From Hallerella sp964397425 (GTDB lineage Bacteria; Fibrobacterota; Fibrobacteria; Fibrobacterales; Fibrobacteraceae), in the NCBI GenBank assembly GCA_964397425.1, contig CAYNID010000001.1, positions 453,107-517,106 on the forward strand: a stretch of DNA of 64,000 nucleotides, given 5' to 3'. Below are positions 52,349-61,093 of this stretch, one piece after another (within the stretch, counting starts at the first letter, position 1; the number at the start of each line of letters is the position of its first letter). The position numbers and the translations under genes were made by a program. Below the pieces are notes generated by a model. That model ran no database searches and was not told where the DNA came from. It worked only from the letters and a program-made list of their open reading frames with translations.

Positions 52349-52458
52349 AGACTCCTCGAAAGGGATGGCCTTTATTGTTTTTACAGCCGAAATCTAGAAA
52401 TCCTTTGGGGAAAGACTTTGTATATTTGCACCAGAAGTTTCCTTTTTTCGGAGATTCC

Positions 52459-53907
52459 GTGAAGAAATTCAGATTTTCGCTTGTGACTGCCTCCTTGCTG
52501 CCGCTCCTGTTTGCGGCGTGCCTTTTTGATTCGGACGGCGAATCCCTCGTTTCCTGGTTAGACGACCAAGGCTTTCCCTCCAGTTATCTGGTGCAAACGG
52601 TTGAAATTGACGACGTAAAGCCTTCTTTTTACAAAGTCGGTTTTGACAGCACTCCGCGAATCAACTATTACCAAGGCGTTTTGGGCGCGGTCAACGGAAT
52701 GAAGCACGAGTGGGTGCTGGATTTCGGATTCCGCGACAAGAGTTTCTTCGCCAGGTTCCGGGCGGACAGCGCAAAGGAATTCCGGTCGGGATTTTTGGCG
52801 CTCTACCCGGATTCCGGATTTTACGCCCAGGCGGGATTCAGGGATTCCCTGCCGTTAAAAGAAACTCTTTCCATCCGCGTTTCTTGGATCTTGGATACGG
52901 GCGCCGGTGAAAAATACCTGGACAGTTTGGGAAACGTCAGGGATTCCGTGTGGCGCGAAAATTTGCGGGCGGCGTGGAGCCGCGCGGATTCCGCGGACAC
53001 GACTTTGGAACTCCGCATCGCGAAGCTCGATTCCGCCATCCGCCTCGATTTGCCGGGTAAATTTTATGAATCGCTGACAAAGATTCAGGATGCGGCCCAT
53101 CTGCAGCTCAAGATTTCTGCGCCCGAAGCTTCGCGGCTTTACCGCTTTTACGGACCGGGCGAAACCACAGTGCCATTCCTCCGGTTGCGGTCTTATTCTA
53201 CGGTGAAGGTCTCTGCCGCGGGCGATACGGTGCGTTCCGATTCTTACAAGAACATTGCTCCGTTCCGGGCGGCGGTCATCAGCACGTCGACGGAAACGTG
53301 TTCGGATTGCGCCATTTTGCACGGCGGCGTTTTGGAATCGCTGCTGGTGGAAATTCCCGGCAAAAAAATTCTCGAGGCCCTGTCCGATTTTTACGGCGAC
53401 GAGTTCCCCTATACCGAGGGAGACGGCAACGATGTGCGGCAAGCGGTCGTCCTGGCGCAGCTCACCATGCCGCGTTCTTCTTCCAAGGATGGTTCGGAAC
53501 TGGGATTTCCCGTCCAAGTTGTCGCCTCGACTTTTGTGGATTCGAACGGAACTCCCATCCAATCGTCCGAAGTTTACAAGTTGAACCGGGAATACATCAA
53601 AAAATACGGGCATCCCAATCTGGTCTTTTTGGACGGCGATACGCTGGGGCTCCAGCTGACGGAAGGTTTCCGGGCGTTCATCAACCAGGCGGGGACCGGG
53701 ATGAAAATGCAGATGGTCCTTCGCATGGGGTATTCAATGCTCGCGCCTTACGACACGCTCTATTACGACCATGTCACTGAAAAGGGCGATTCCGTGACCA
53801 TTTTCATGGGATACAACACTTATTCCCGTTACGATTTCACCGATTACATTGAACAGCCGATGTCGATTAAACTTTGGCTGGCCACCAAGCGGAGTGAAGA
53901 ACCATGA
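52459..53907 (+). CDS. Lipoprotein of unknown function
   Basis: The 482-aa protein starts at a GTG with GGAG 6 bases before; its signal (MKKFRFSLVTASLLPLLFAACLFDS) has the lipobox LFAAC. The mature part is beta-rich with many Asp/Ser and no recognised catalytic motif. It has an internal DUF4270-like look (long alternating strands, and LTEGFRAFINQAGTGMKM near 415-432), but I cannot assign the family. Its stop overlaps the ATG of the next gene, a predicted outer-membrane barrel, so the pair is coupled; the lipoprotein may be a surface partner of that barrel. Confidence 0.65.
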   Translation: MKKFRFSLVTASLLPLLFAACLFDSDGESLVSWLDDQGFPSSYLVQTVEIDDVKPSFYKVGFDSTPRINYYQGVLGAVNGMKHEWVLDFGFRDKSFFARFRADSAKEFRSGFLALYPDSGFYAQAGFRDSLPLKETLSIRVSWILDTGAGEKYLDSLGNVRDSVWRENLRAAWSRADSADTTLELRIAKLDSAIRLDLPGKFYESLTKIQDAAHLQLKISAPEASRLYRFYGPGETTVPFLRLRSYSTVKVSAAGDTVRSDSYKNIAPFRAAVISTSTETCSDCAILHGGVLESLLVEIPGKKILEALSDFYGDEFPYTEGDGNDVRQAVVLAQLTMPRSSSKDGSELGFPVQVVASTFVDSNGTPIQSSEVYKLNREYIKKYGHPNLVFLDGDTLGLQLTEGFRAFINQAGTGMKMQMVLRMGYSMLAPYDTLYYDHVTEKGDSVTIFMGYNTYSRYDFTDYIEQPMSIKLWLATKRSEEP

Positions 53908-55151
53908 TGCGCAAAATTCTCTTTTCCGTTTTTTGTGTCTCCGCGGCGGTTAACGCGGCTTCGATGATGGGACTTGAAGCTTTGGGAAAACCGACAGAAG
54001 GCGCCACGGCGATTACGCTTGGGCGCGGATATTCTGGTGGAGCGAAGGCGGGCAGCGGCTATGTGGAATGGAACCCGGCGAGTCTCGCGTTTGAAACCAA
54101 TACGTCTTTCAATGCGACGATTGCGTTCGAAGCGAATGTCGCGTCAAAGGATGAAACGTCGTATGCGTCGACGACTCTCGAAATCCCTTCGCTTTCCTTT
54201 GTCTTCGCCATGCACGACTGGGGAACGTTCTCGCTTTCCCTTTCGCAGAAATACACGTCGAATTTGGACGAAGAAGTCGAAGATTCGACAAAGACCAGCT
54301 TGGCGAATATCAAGTACAAAGGAAATCTTTACGAAATAACTCCGTCTTATGCGGTCCGTCTGCCGTTTTTCCGGCGCGTATCTTTGGGCTTTTCTGCTCA
54401 CTTTGTCATGGGCTCCGTATCCCGGAAACTGGTTTTAGGTGCGGACAACAGCCAGGTTGCCGCGTCGGACGCGTGGGCGACGAACAATTCGGAACTCACG
54501 GAATCCGCCGAAGGTTCCTGGAAAATCAAAAATCATCCGGCTTATTACACGGGAGCTCTCCACTACAAAGGGAAAAAGGCGTCTTACTACTTCTCTTACA
54601 CGACGCCTTACACGCTCAAGAACAAGCTCGAATACAATTTGGAATTTAGCCAAACGGACACTCTTGTCCCCACAAAGCTTCGCCGCGAAATCGACGTTCC
54701 GCCGACCCTCGCTACGGGGCTTGCGTTCCGCTTCAAAAAACGGAACCATCTCATGCTGGACTTTATGCTTCGGGGCTGGGATGCCGACGTGGCGAATATC
54801 GCCGGTTCGTGGAATTTAAAGGATTCAACGGACACGCAAACGGAATTTGTCGCCGCTTTGGGCTATGAACGCAGCGGTTCGACAGATTATTTCAAAAGTT
54901 ACCTCCAGAAAATGGACTTCCGGATTGGGACTTGGTTTAGAAATTATTACATTTCGGATGTCAGGGAATTTGGAGCCGCCATTGGATCCGGTTTCCCGCT
55001 GGGACGACGTCAAACGAAGTTGGATGTCGCCATCCAGGGTGGCATGCGCACGTCGGGCGATGATTCTGTCTGGGAAGAGAAATTCATCGGAATCTCCCTT
55101 GGACTGACGGGCGTAGGCAACTGGGGCAACAAGCCGAAAACGGTGCATTGA
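53904..55151 (+). CDS. Outer-membrane beta-barrel protein, FadL/OmpP1-like
   Basis: The 415-aa protein has a signal peptide (MMRKILFSVFCVSAAVNA) and then SMMGLEALGKPTEGATAITLGRGYSGG, similar to the N-terminal plug-like region of FadL-type transporters (NPASLAFETNTSFNA is the NPA motif these share). The rest is alternating amphipathic strands with aromatic ends, including SLSFVFAMHDWGTFSLSLSQ. It overlaps the lipoprotein gene by 4 bases. FadL-like proteins carry hydrophobic compounds across the outer membrane; its actual cargo is unknown. Confidence 0.72.
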   Translation: MMRKILFSVFCVSAAVNAASMMGLEALGKPTEGATAITLGRGYSGGAKAGSGYVEWNPASLAFETNTSFNATIAFEANVASKDETSYASTTLEIPSLSFVFAMHDWGTFSLSLSQKYTSNLDEEVEDSTKTSLANIKYKGNLYEITPSYAVRLPFFRRVSLGFSAHFVMGSVSRKLVLGADNSQVAASDAWATNNSELTESAEGSWKIKNHPAYYTGALHYKGKKASYYFSYTTPYTLKNKLEYNLEFSQTDTLVPTKLRREIDVPPTLATGLAFRFKKRNHLMLDFMLRGWDADVANIAGSWNLKDSTDTQTEFVAALGYERSGSTDYFKSYLQKMDFRIGTWFRNYYISDVREFGAAIGSGFPLGRRQTKLDVAIQGGMRTSGDDSVWEEKFIGISLGLTGVGNWGNKPKTVH

Positions 55152-55171
55152 TTTGCGCCAAAGGAGAAATC

Positions 55172-56356
55172 ATGGATTCGAAGAAAAAGGCTTCCGCCAA
55201 AAGTAAGGTCGTTTCTTCGCTGAAAAAAGCAGTGAAAGACGTCGTCAAAGAAGAAAAGACGAAGGTCAAGGAATTGAAAGCCATTTCGCAAAAGGCGGAA
55301 TCCAAAGTCGCCGAACTCAAGACGGCTTCTCGCAAGGCAAAGGAAAAAGTCAAAACCAAAGTAGCCGAAATCAAGAGCGCCGTTTCCAAGACGGCGCGCA
55401 CAAAGGCTTCGGAATCGCGCAAAACCGCGACAGACAAAGTTTCGACGGCGGCAAAACGGACTGAAAAGGCGAAAAACGTGGCCGCTCCGGTGAAAAAGTC
55501 AAAGCCCCAGGCCAAAGTTTCTCCAAAAGTTGAAAACGAGTCGGCGGCGGCATTCCAGAATCCGACGGAATTTTCTCCGGAATACCTGGTGCTCATGCAG
55601 CGGGATCCCAACTTCCTCCACGCGTTTTGGGAAGTCAGCGAGAACCGTGTCAAAGAAGCGCTCAAAGACAAAAAAGATACGCTTGTCCTCCGCCTGTACA
55701 ATGTGGCTTCGGATTTGACCATCCGCAAAAACAAGAAGCGGAAATTCCAGGATGTCGAAGTCCCCGCCGATGCCAAAAGCTGGTATGTGCAGAACCGTGG
55801 AGCCCAATCGTTCCGCGCAACGTTGGGTGTCAAATCGTCGAAGGGAACTTTCGCCCCGCTGCTCGAATCTCCCGCCATGCAGGTTTTCAGCTACGACAGT
55901 GTGAAAAAATCCCCGAAGAACGCGGACAGCGCCTTTTTCAAGGCTTCTTTGGGAAATGCGGGAATCGGCGGCTTTGGCAGCTCCGGACTTTCCAGTCAAA
56001 CGGTTTCGAAATGGTTGGAAAATTTGGCGAGTTCTTCGGAATCGTTCTTTTCGGGCGCTCTTTCTAATGGGGCGTTTTCAAGCGGATCGCTCGTGCAAAC
56101 TCCGAATCCGGAAAGCGTGAATTACGGCAAGGACTTTTTCCTGTGGGTCAAGACGCGCCTGATAGTTTACGGTGGAACGCGCCCGGACGCTCATCTCCAG
56201 GTCCGTGGAGAACCGTTCCCGCTCAATCCGGATGGCACATTCTCGTTTGAACAGGATTTGCCGGATTCCACTCAGATTATCCCCGTTTTCGCGACAGACA
56301 AAGACGGCGATTTTCCGACGACCATTGTGCCCGTTGTAATCAAACGTACGGAATAG
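55172..56356 (+). CDS. DUF4912 protein with Lys/Ala-rich histone H1-like N-terminus
   Basis: The 394-aa start has AAAGGAG 6 bases before the ATG. The first 125 residues are lysine/alanine/valine-rich (SKKKASAKSKVVSSLKKAVK) like bacterial histone H1-like tails. A DUF4912 domain follows (about 138-245, with YLVLMQRDPNFLHAFWEV and SWYVQNRG), and the C-terminal part (about 320-390) resembles a second beta module with FLWVKTRLIVYGGTRPD. It precedes the GH57 gene by 12 bases. DUF4912 and GH57 genes often lie together in other phyla, in what look like glycogen or starch loci. The role is unproven. Confidence 0.8.
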   Translation: MDSKKKASAKSKVVSSLKKAVKDVVKEEKTKVKELKAISQKAESKVAELKTASRKAKEKVKTKVAEIKSAVSKTARTKASESRKTATDKVSTAAKRTEKAKNVAAPVKKSKPQAKVSPKVENESAAAFQNPTEFSPEYLVLMQRDPNFLHAFWEVSENRVKEALKDKKDTLVLRLYNVASDLTIRKNKKRKFQDVEVPADAKSWYVQNRGAQSFRATLGVKSSKGTFAPLLESPAMQVFSYDSVKKSPKNADSAFFKASLGNAGIGGFGSSGLSSQTVSKWLENLASSSESFFSGALSNGAFSSGSLVQTPNPESVNYGKDFFLWVKTRLIVYGGTRPDAHLQVRGEPFPLNPDGTFSFEQDLPDSTQIIPVFATDKDGDFPTTIVPVVIKRTE

Positions 56357-56368
56357 TCGGAGGCGTTT

Positions 56369-57937
56369 TTGAATTCCGGGTGCTACGGACAGCTTTATTT
56401 GTTGTTGCACGCGCATTTGCCGTTTGTGCGGAATCCGGACTACGACCGGTTTCTCGAAGAGAATTGGCTGTTCGAAGCCCTGACGGAAACATACTTGCCT
56501 CTTGTGCAAACTCTTTCCCGGTTGGCGGAAAAGGGCCTTCCGGGCGTGCTCAATCTGAGCGTCTCTCCGACACTTCTGGCGATGCTTTCCGACAAACTTC
56601 TTTGCGAACGTTATTCCGCGCACCTGCAAAAGTTGCAGGAATTGGCCGGCAAAGAATTGAAAAGGCTTGCCGGGGATGCCGAGCGTTTGCCCATCGCCAA
56701 ATTTTACGCGGCCCGTTTGATGGAACTCGCGGATTTGTGGGAATGCCGCCTGCATCGGGATATCCTGTCGGAATTCGCTTCGCTTGAACGCCGGGGAAAG
56801 CTGTATCTCCTGACGTGCGTGGGGACGCATCCGTTTTTGCCGGCTTATCAGGCGGAACCGGATAGCATCCGGATGCAATTGGATTTGACTGTAGAAGCTT
56901 TCCGCCGCGCTTTTGGAAAATCTCCCCGTAGCGTGTGGCTTCCGGAATGCGGATATTTTGACGGCTTGGACGCTTACCTGGCTGAAAAAAATCTGAAGGT
57001 CTTCTTTTTGGAAACGCATGGAGTCCTCCTTTCGGAGCCCGCTCCCCAATACGGCGTTTTTGCGCCCATCAAAACGCCGGCGGGACTGTTGGCGCTGGGC
57101 AGGGAACAGGCCAGTTCCGTGGAGGTGTGGAGCCGGATGCGCGGCTATCCCGGACATCCGGATTACCGGGAATTTTACCGGGATATTTCCCAAGAACTGG
57201 ACCGGAGTTATTTGGGCGATTATTTCTTTGCAGGAGACACTCCGATTGATTCCGGGTTCAAGTATTACCGCATTACCGGGGGAGAAAACAAGGAACTTTA
57301 CCGCCCCTGGCAGGCGATGAATTTGGCGAAAGAACATGCGCGGCTTTTTGTTTCGAACCGGGAAGCCCTCATGGCGGAACTTGCTCCCCAGATGGCTTCG
57401 CACAGGCCTTGTGAACTTTGCCCTTACGATGCGGAGCTTTTTGGACATTGGTGGTTCGAAGGTCCGCAGTTCATCGAATCTGTTTTTGAACGCGCCGCTT
57501 CGTCTTCGATTTTGCAGTTGGCATCCGTTGGCGACATGACTCCCGATCCCGAAGACGAACGCATCCACCGGCCGATTTTTTCTTCGTGGGGCGAAAACGG
57601 TTTCGCATCGGTTTGGGTCAATTCACAGGTGGATTTCGTCTACCCCAAATTTTTTAAAATGTTTTCCCTCTTCAAAGAGGCGCGAAATCGGGCAAAGTCC
57701 AATTACCAGAAAAGGATTCTCGCCCAAATGGAACGGGAACTGGTCCTTTTCCAGGCTTCGGACTGGGCGTTCATGATTCACAACCATTCCGCAGAAGATT
57801 ACGCGCGCCGCCGTCTTTCCGAGCATGAACGGGATTTTATGAAATTGTGTGCCATGTTCAACGGCGAATTCAAAGATGACGGCCTGCTTCTCTCGATTGA
57901 AAACCGCGACAATTTGTTCCCTTGGCTTTCGCCCTGA
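56369..57937 (+). CDS. GH57 family glycoside hydrolase, 1,4-alpha-glucan branching enzyme-like
   Basis: The 522-aa protein starts at a TTG preceded by CGGAGG; the first residues are MNSGCYGQLYLLLHAHLPFVRNP, where the GH57 motif HAHLPFVR contains the conserved histidine. The nucleophile glutamate is in WLPECGY (about 189-195) and the acid/base aspartate in PYDAELFGHWWFEGP (about 351-365). The N-terminal half is a (beta/alpha)7 barrel and the C-terminal half is helical (DUF1957-like). These are the marks of GH57 branching enzymes rather than amylopullulanases. The neighbour with DUF4912 fits a storage-glucan role. Confidence 0.87.
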   Translation: MNSGCYGQLYLLLHAHLPFVRNPDYDRFLEENWLFEALTETYLPLVQTLSRLAEKGLPGVLNLSVSPTLLAMLSDKLLCERYSAHLQKLQELAGKELKRLAGDAERLPIAKFYAARLMELADLWECRLHRDILSEFASLERRGKLYLLTCVGTHPFLPAYQAEPDSIRMQLDLTVEAFRRAFGKSPRSVWLPECGYFDGLDAYLAEKNLKVFFLETHGVLLSEPAPQYGVFAPIKTPAGLLALGREQASSVEVWSRMRGYPGHPDYREFYRDISQELDRSYLGDYFFAGDTPIDSGFKYYRITGGENKELYRPWQAMNLAKEHARLFVSNREALMAELAPQMASHRPCELCPYDAELFGHWWFEGPQFIESVFERAASSSILQLASVGDMTPDPEDERIHRPIFSSWGENGFASVWVNSQVDFVYPKFFKMFSLFKEARNRAKSNYQKRILAQMERELVLFQASDWAFMIHNHSAEDYARRRLSEHERDFMKLCAMFNGEFKDDGLLLSIENRDNLFPWLSP

Positions 57938-57955
57938 AATTTTCTTTGGGCAAAA

Positions 57956-58837
57956 TCAATGGGAGCCGGACTTTTTGATTGCTAACAAAGTAACGCCTCC
58001 GAGAATCAGGAGGATGCCGATGAGGAGTCTTGGCGAAAGGGTTTCATGAAAAACGCCGACTCCGATGCAAACGGCGGTTAAAGGTTCCAACGCGCCGAGG
58101 ATGGCGGTGGGCGTCGAACCGATCGTCCGCAGGGCTTTTTGCATCAAAACGAGAGAGAGCAGCGAAGGGACTAACGCCAGCTGAAAGGCCCAGAGAAATT
58201 GCGCCGGATTTTGTAACGGGGCGATGGAATGTCCGGGCATGCATAAAGAATACAGCGCAAGGCAAACGCTGCAAATTCCAAAAACGGCCATGTTCATTTT
58301 TAACGCCCCCATGGGTTTTGGAATATGGGCGGCGACGATGATGTAAACTGCGTAAGACTGGGAAGAGAGGAAGACGAGCAAAATCCCTTTCGGGCTGAGG
58401 GTGTTCCCGTCACTTGTCCGCATCAAAAGGGCGACTCCGCCGAGAGCTAAAAAAATGGAAAGGACCGTTTTGAGTTGGATTTTCTCTTTGTAAAAAACAG
58501 CCATGAAAACGGCGACCATGACAGGGTAGGCGAAAAGAAGGGTCGAGGCGACACCCGCATCCATGAAGAGGAAACTGGAATAAAGCGCCAGCGCGGAAAC
58601 GGCGAAGAGGACTCCCAACAAACTGATCGTCGGAAGGTTTTCTTTGGGAATCCGGAAATCCTTTCGCAAAAAAAGGATGAAGAGCGCGCTCAAAAGGGTT
58701 GCTCCCAAAAAGCGGTAAAAGAGAACGGAATTCGGAGAAAATCCGGCTTTGTAAAGGTAAAGGGCGCCTAAGGGATTTGTGCCGTAGCAAATGGCGGCCA
58801 GGGCTCCGTAAAAGAAGCCGCGATGTTGAGTTTGCAT
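57956..58837 (-). CDS. EamA/RhaT-type DMT superfamily transporter
   Basis: The 293-aa protein has ten predicted hydrophobic helices in two EamA repeats (first about 7-140, second about 155-290), with the family segments FYRFLGATLLSALFI and ILGALEPLTAVCIG. The start MQTQHRGFFYGALAA is preferred: TATATT lies 6 bases upstream, giving a leaderless mRNA, whereas a TTG 45 bases earlier falls in the gapA terminator. DMT exporters carry amino acids or metabolites out of the cell; the cargo here is unknown. Convergent with GH57. Confidence 0.88.
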   Translation of the reverse strand: MQTQHRGFFYGALAAICYGTNPLGALYLYKAGFSPNSVLFYRFLGATLLSALFILFLRKDFRIPKENLPTISLLGVLFAVSALALYSSFLFMDAGVASTLLFAYPVMVAVFMAVFYKEKIQLKTVLSIFLALGGVALLMRTSDGNTLSPKGILLVFLSSQSYAVYIIVAAHIPKPMGALKMNMAVFGICSVCLALYSLCMPGHSIAPLQNPAQFLWAFQLALVPSLLSLVLMQKALRTIGSTPTAILGALEPLTAVCIGVGVFHETLSPRLLIGILLILGGVTLLAIKKSGSH

Positions 58838-58843
58838 GGCGCA

Positions 58844-58849
58844 AATATA
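58844..58849 (-). promoter_or_regulatory. TATATTTG element 6 bases before the EamA gene
   Basis: On the minus strand, TATATTTG followed by CGCC and the ATG. It matches TAnnTTTG, the Bacteroidota -7 element, as well as TATATT. Confidence 0.45.
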
Positions 58850-58852
58850 CGA

Positions 58853-58880
58853 AAAAGCTCCGCTTGCGCGGAGCCTTTTC
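58853..58880 (-). terminator. Rho-independent terminator of gapA
   Basis: On the minus strand GCTCCGC and GCGGAGC form the stem around a 4-base loop and are followed by TTTTTC. It sits about 22 bases after the gapA stop. Confidence 0.8.
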
Positions 58881-58901
58881 AAGTTCGTTTCCGAAATGGA
58901 A

Positions 58902-59903
58902 TTACTTGGTGATGACCTTGGCCATTTCGCAGACCTTGTTCGAGTAGCCCCATTCGTTGTCGTACCAGGCGCAAACCTTGACGAACGTCGGGTCGAGCTG
59001 GATGCCAGCCTTGACGTCGAAAATGGACGTGTGAGCGTCGTTGCGGAAGTCGGTGGAGACGACAGCTTCGTCGGTGTAACCGAGGATGCCCTTGAGTTCG
59101 CCTTCGGAAGCCTTCTTCATGGCATCGCAGATGGCTTCGTAGGTAGCCGGCTTTTCGAGTTCAGCGGTCAGGTCGACGAAAGAAACGTCGGAGGTCGGAA
59201 CGCGGAGAGACATACCGGTGAGCTTGCCGTTAAGCATCGGGAGAACCTTGCCCACAGCCTTGGCAGCACCCGTGGAAGACGGGATGATGTTTTCGAGGAT
59301 GCCGCGTCCGCCGCGCCAGTCCTTCTTGGACGGGCCGTCAACGGTCTTTTGCGTTGCAGTAGCAGCGTGGACAGTGGTCATGAGGCCGCGCTTGATGCCG
59401 AAGGTTTCGTTGAGAACCTTGGAAATCGGAGCGAGGCAGTTCGTGGTGCAGGACGCGTTGGAGATGATGTCCTGGCCAGCATAGGTCTTGTCGTTGACGC
59501 CATAGACGAACATCGGAGTCGCATCCTTGGACGGAGCAGACATGATGACTTTCTTCGCACCGGCCTTGATGTGAGCGCGGGCGAGTTCGTCGGTCAGGAA
59601 GAATCCGGTGGATTCCACGACAACGTCAACATTCAGGGCGCCCCAAGTGATATTGGTCGGATCCTTTTCGGCGAACACCTGGATCTTGTTGCCGTCAACG
59701 ATGAGGAAGTTGCCTTCCGCCTTGATGTCGTGGTTGAATTTGCCGTGCACGGAGTCGTACTTCAGCATGTAGGCGAGGTAATCAACATCGAGGAGGTCGT
59801 TAATGCCGACAACAGTGATGTCCTTGGAAAAGTTTTCCACAGCAGCGCGGAAAACCATGCGGCCGATACGGCCGAAACCATTGATACCGAGTTTAAGAGC
59901 CAT
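58902..59903 (-). CDS. gapA: Glyceraldehyde-3-phosphate dehydrogenase, type I
   Basis: GAPDH makes 1,3-bisphosphoglycerate in glycolysis using NAD. The 333-aa protein has the NAD motif NGFGRIGRMV (about 8-17), the catalytic cysteine in SNASCTTNCLAP (about 149-160) and the phosphate-site segment ATATQKTVDGPSKKDWRGGR. C-terminal WYDNEWGYSNKV is standard. The start has AAAGGA upstream (AAAGGATCCTATC before the ATG). Codon use is strongly biased toward frequent codons such as GGC, AAG and TTC, as expected of a highly expressed gene. Divergent from the transglycosylase. Confidence 0.97.
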   Translation of the reverse strand: MALKLGINGFGRIGRMVFRAAVENFSKDITVVGINDLLDVDYLAYMLKYDSVHGKFNHDIKAEGNFLIVDGNKIQVFAEKDPTNITWGALNVDVVVESTGFFLTDELARAHIKAGAKKVIMSAPSKDATPMFVYGVNDKTYAGQDIISNASCTTNCLAPISKVLNETFGIKRGLMTTVHAATATQKTVDGPSKKDWRGGRGILENIIPSSTGAAKAVGKVLPMLNGKLTGMSLRVPTSDVSFVDLTAELEKPATYEAICDAMKKASEGELKGILGYTDEAVVSTDFRNDAHTSIFDVKAGIQLDPTFVKVCAWYDNEWGYSNKVCEMAKVITK

Positions 59904-60146
59904 GATAGGATCCTTTTGTTTGATTGTGTATCTGCCATCTCTCAAAACGGGAGATTTTAGCTGAGCAAAATTTATAAAAAATTCAAACCGGAGAGGTCAA
60001 AATTTGGGAAAATCGCCAAGAATCCCGACAGGAAGGCTTCGAAACGCCTTGTAGAGGAATGATTTTTTCGATTGCCGGTAGACCGTTTGCCGTGTTCTTG
60101 TTTTGTCAAACGGGCACAACCGCTCTTTTGCCGATAACATCTTTTC

Positions 60147-60152
60147 TATATT
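60147..60152 (+). promoter_or_regulatory. TATATT element 6 bases before the transglycosylase GTG
   Basis: TATATT, TCACC-type gap of 6 bases and the GTG start, without Shine-Dalgarno; same layout as ispG at 21507. Confidence 0.45.
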
Positions 60153-60158
60153 CTCACC

Positions 60159-61073
60159 GTGAACTGCACGCAATTCAAACGTTCTGTGAGAAAGCGCCTG
60201 AACGCGCTCCCGAAAGGAGTCCGGGTGGCGTTGTCCGTTTTGGAATGGATTTATTGGATTTTGAACAAGTTCGTGCGGTTGGCTTTTTTGGCGTTTACCG
60301 TTTACGCCATCGCCTTTACGGTGGTGGCTTCGGTTCTTTTGTATAAAGCCTTTACATACGGTTACGCCATTTACGATAACGTCAAGCAACTGGAATTTTC
60401 GAATCCGGAGATGAGCCGTTACATGGAAGCGCTCGTGGATTCAAATCCGGCGACGGAGCTCAAGCACCGGTTCGTTCCCTTGGACAGCATCAGTCCGTAT
60501 TTGCAAAAGGCGGTCATCGCCAGCGAAGATGCGGGCTTTTATCAGCATCCGGGATTTGACGTTCGGGCTATCGCGGAGGCCCTCGACGCGAACCGCTATT
60601 ACGGCAAGACGAAATTCGGCGGCAGTACGATTACGCAACAACTGGCGAAGAACCTCTTTCTTTCGAGTGAACGCTCCTGGGAACGCAAATTCAAGGAACT
60701 TGCCTATGCGCTTCTGATGGAAAAGATGTTGGGCAAGGAGCGCATTTTGGAACTCTATCTGAATTACGCTCAATGGGGGCGTGATATTTTTGGCTGTGAA
60801 GCGGCCAGCCGTGAATATTTTGGCAAAAGCGCTTACAAGCTATCCCTGGATCAGGCTATCAACATGGCTGCCGTGCTAGCCAGTCCCGGAAAGCACAGTC
60901 CGAACAACCGCTACGGGCGTTTCATGTCCAGCCGCCGGACGGTCATTTACCAGAATATGTTTCCCAAACGCGACAGTTTGAAAGTCGACAGCCTGAAGGC
61001 GTTGAACGTAAAACCGGATTCTTTGGGAATGGATGCGGATGTTTCAAACTCGCCGGAAACGGCGGAACAATAA
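60159..61073 (+). CDS. mtgA: Monofunctional peptidoglycan glycosyltransferase, GT51 (MtgA-like)
   Basis: It polymerises lipid II into glycan strands. The 304-aa protein has a basic N-terminus, one or two membrane segments at about 37-62 (LAFLAFTVYAIAFTVVASVL) and the GT51 domain: EDAGFYQHPGFD (about 122-133, the catalytic glutamate), GGSTITQQLAKNLF (about 151-164), RKFKELAYALLMEK and the RILELYLNYAQWG motif. No penicillin-binding transpeptidase domain follows, so it is the monofunctional type. The GTG start lies directly after a TATATT. The C-terminal tail of about 30 residues is Ser/Asp-rich and unusual. Confidence 0.9.
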   Translation: MNCTQFKRSVRKRLNALPKGVRVALSVLEWIYWILNKFVRLAFLAFTVYAIAFTVVASVLLYKAFTYGYAIYDNVKQLEFSNPEMSRYMEALVDSNPATELKHRFVPLDSISPYLQKAVIASEDAGFYQHPGFDVRAIAEALDANRYYGKTKFGGSTITQQLAKNLFLSSERSWERKFKELAYALLMEKMLGKERILELYLNYAQWGRDIFGCEAASREYFGKSAYKLSLDQAINMAAVLASPGKHSPNNRYGRFMSSRRTVIYQNMFPKRDSLKVDSLKALNVKPDSLGMDADVSNSPETAEQ

Positions 61074-61093
61074 ATTCAAGGAAAGGAAAAACG

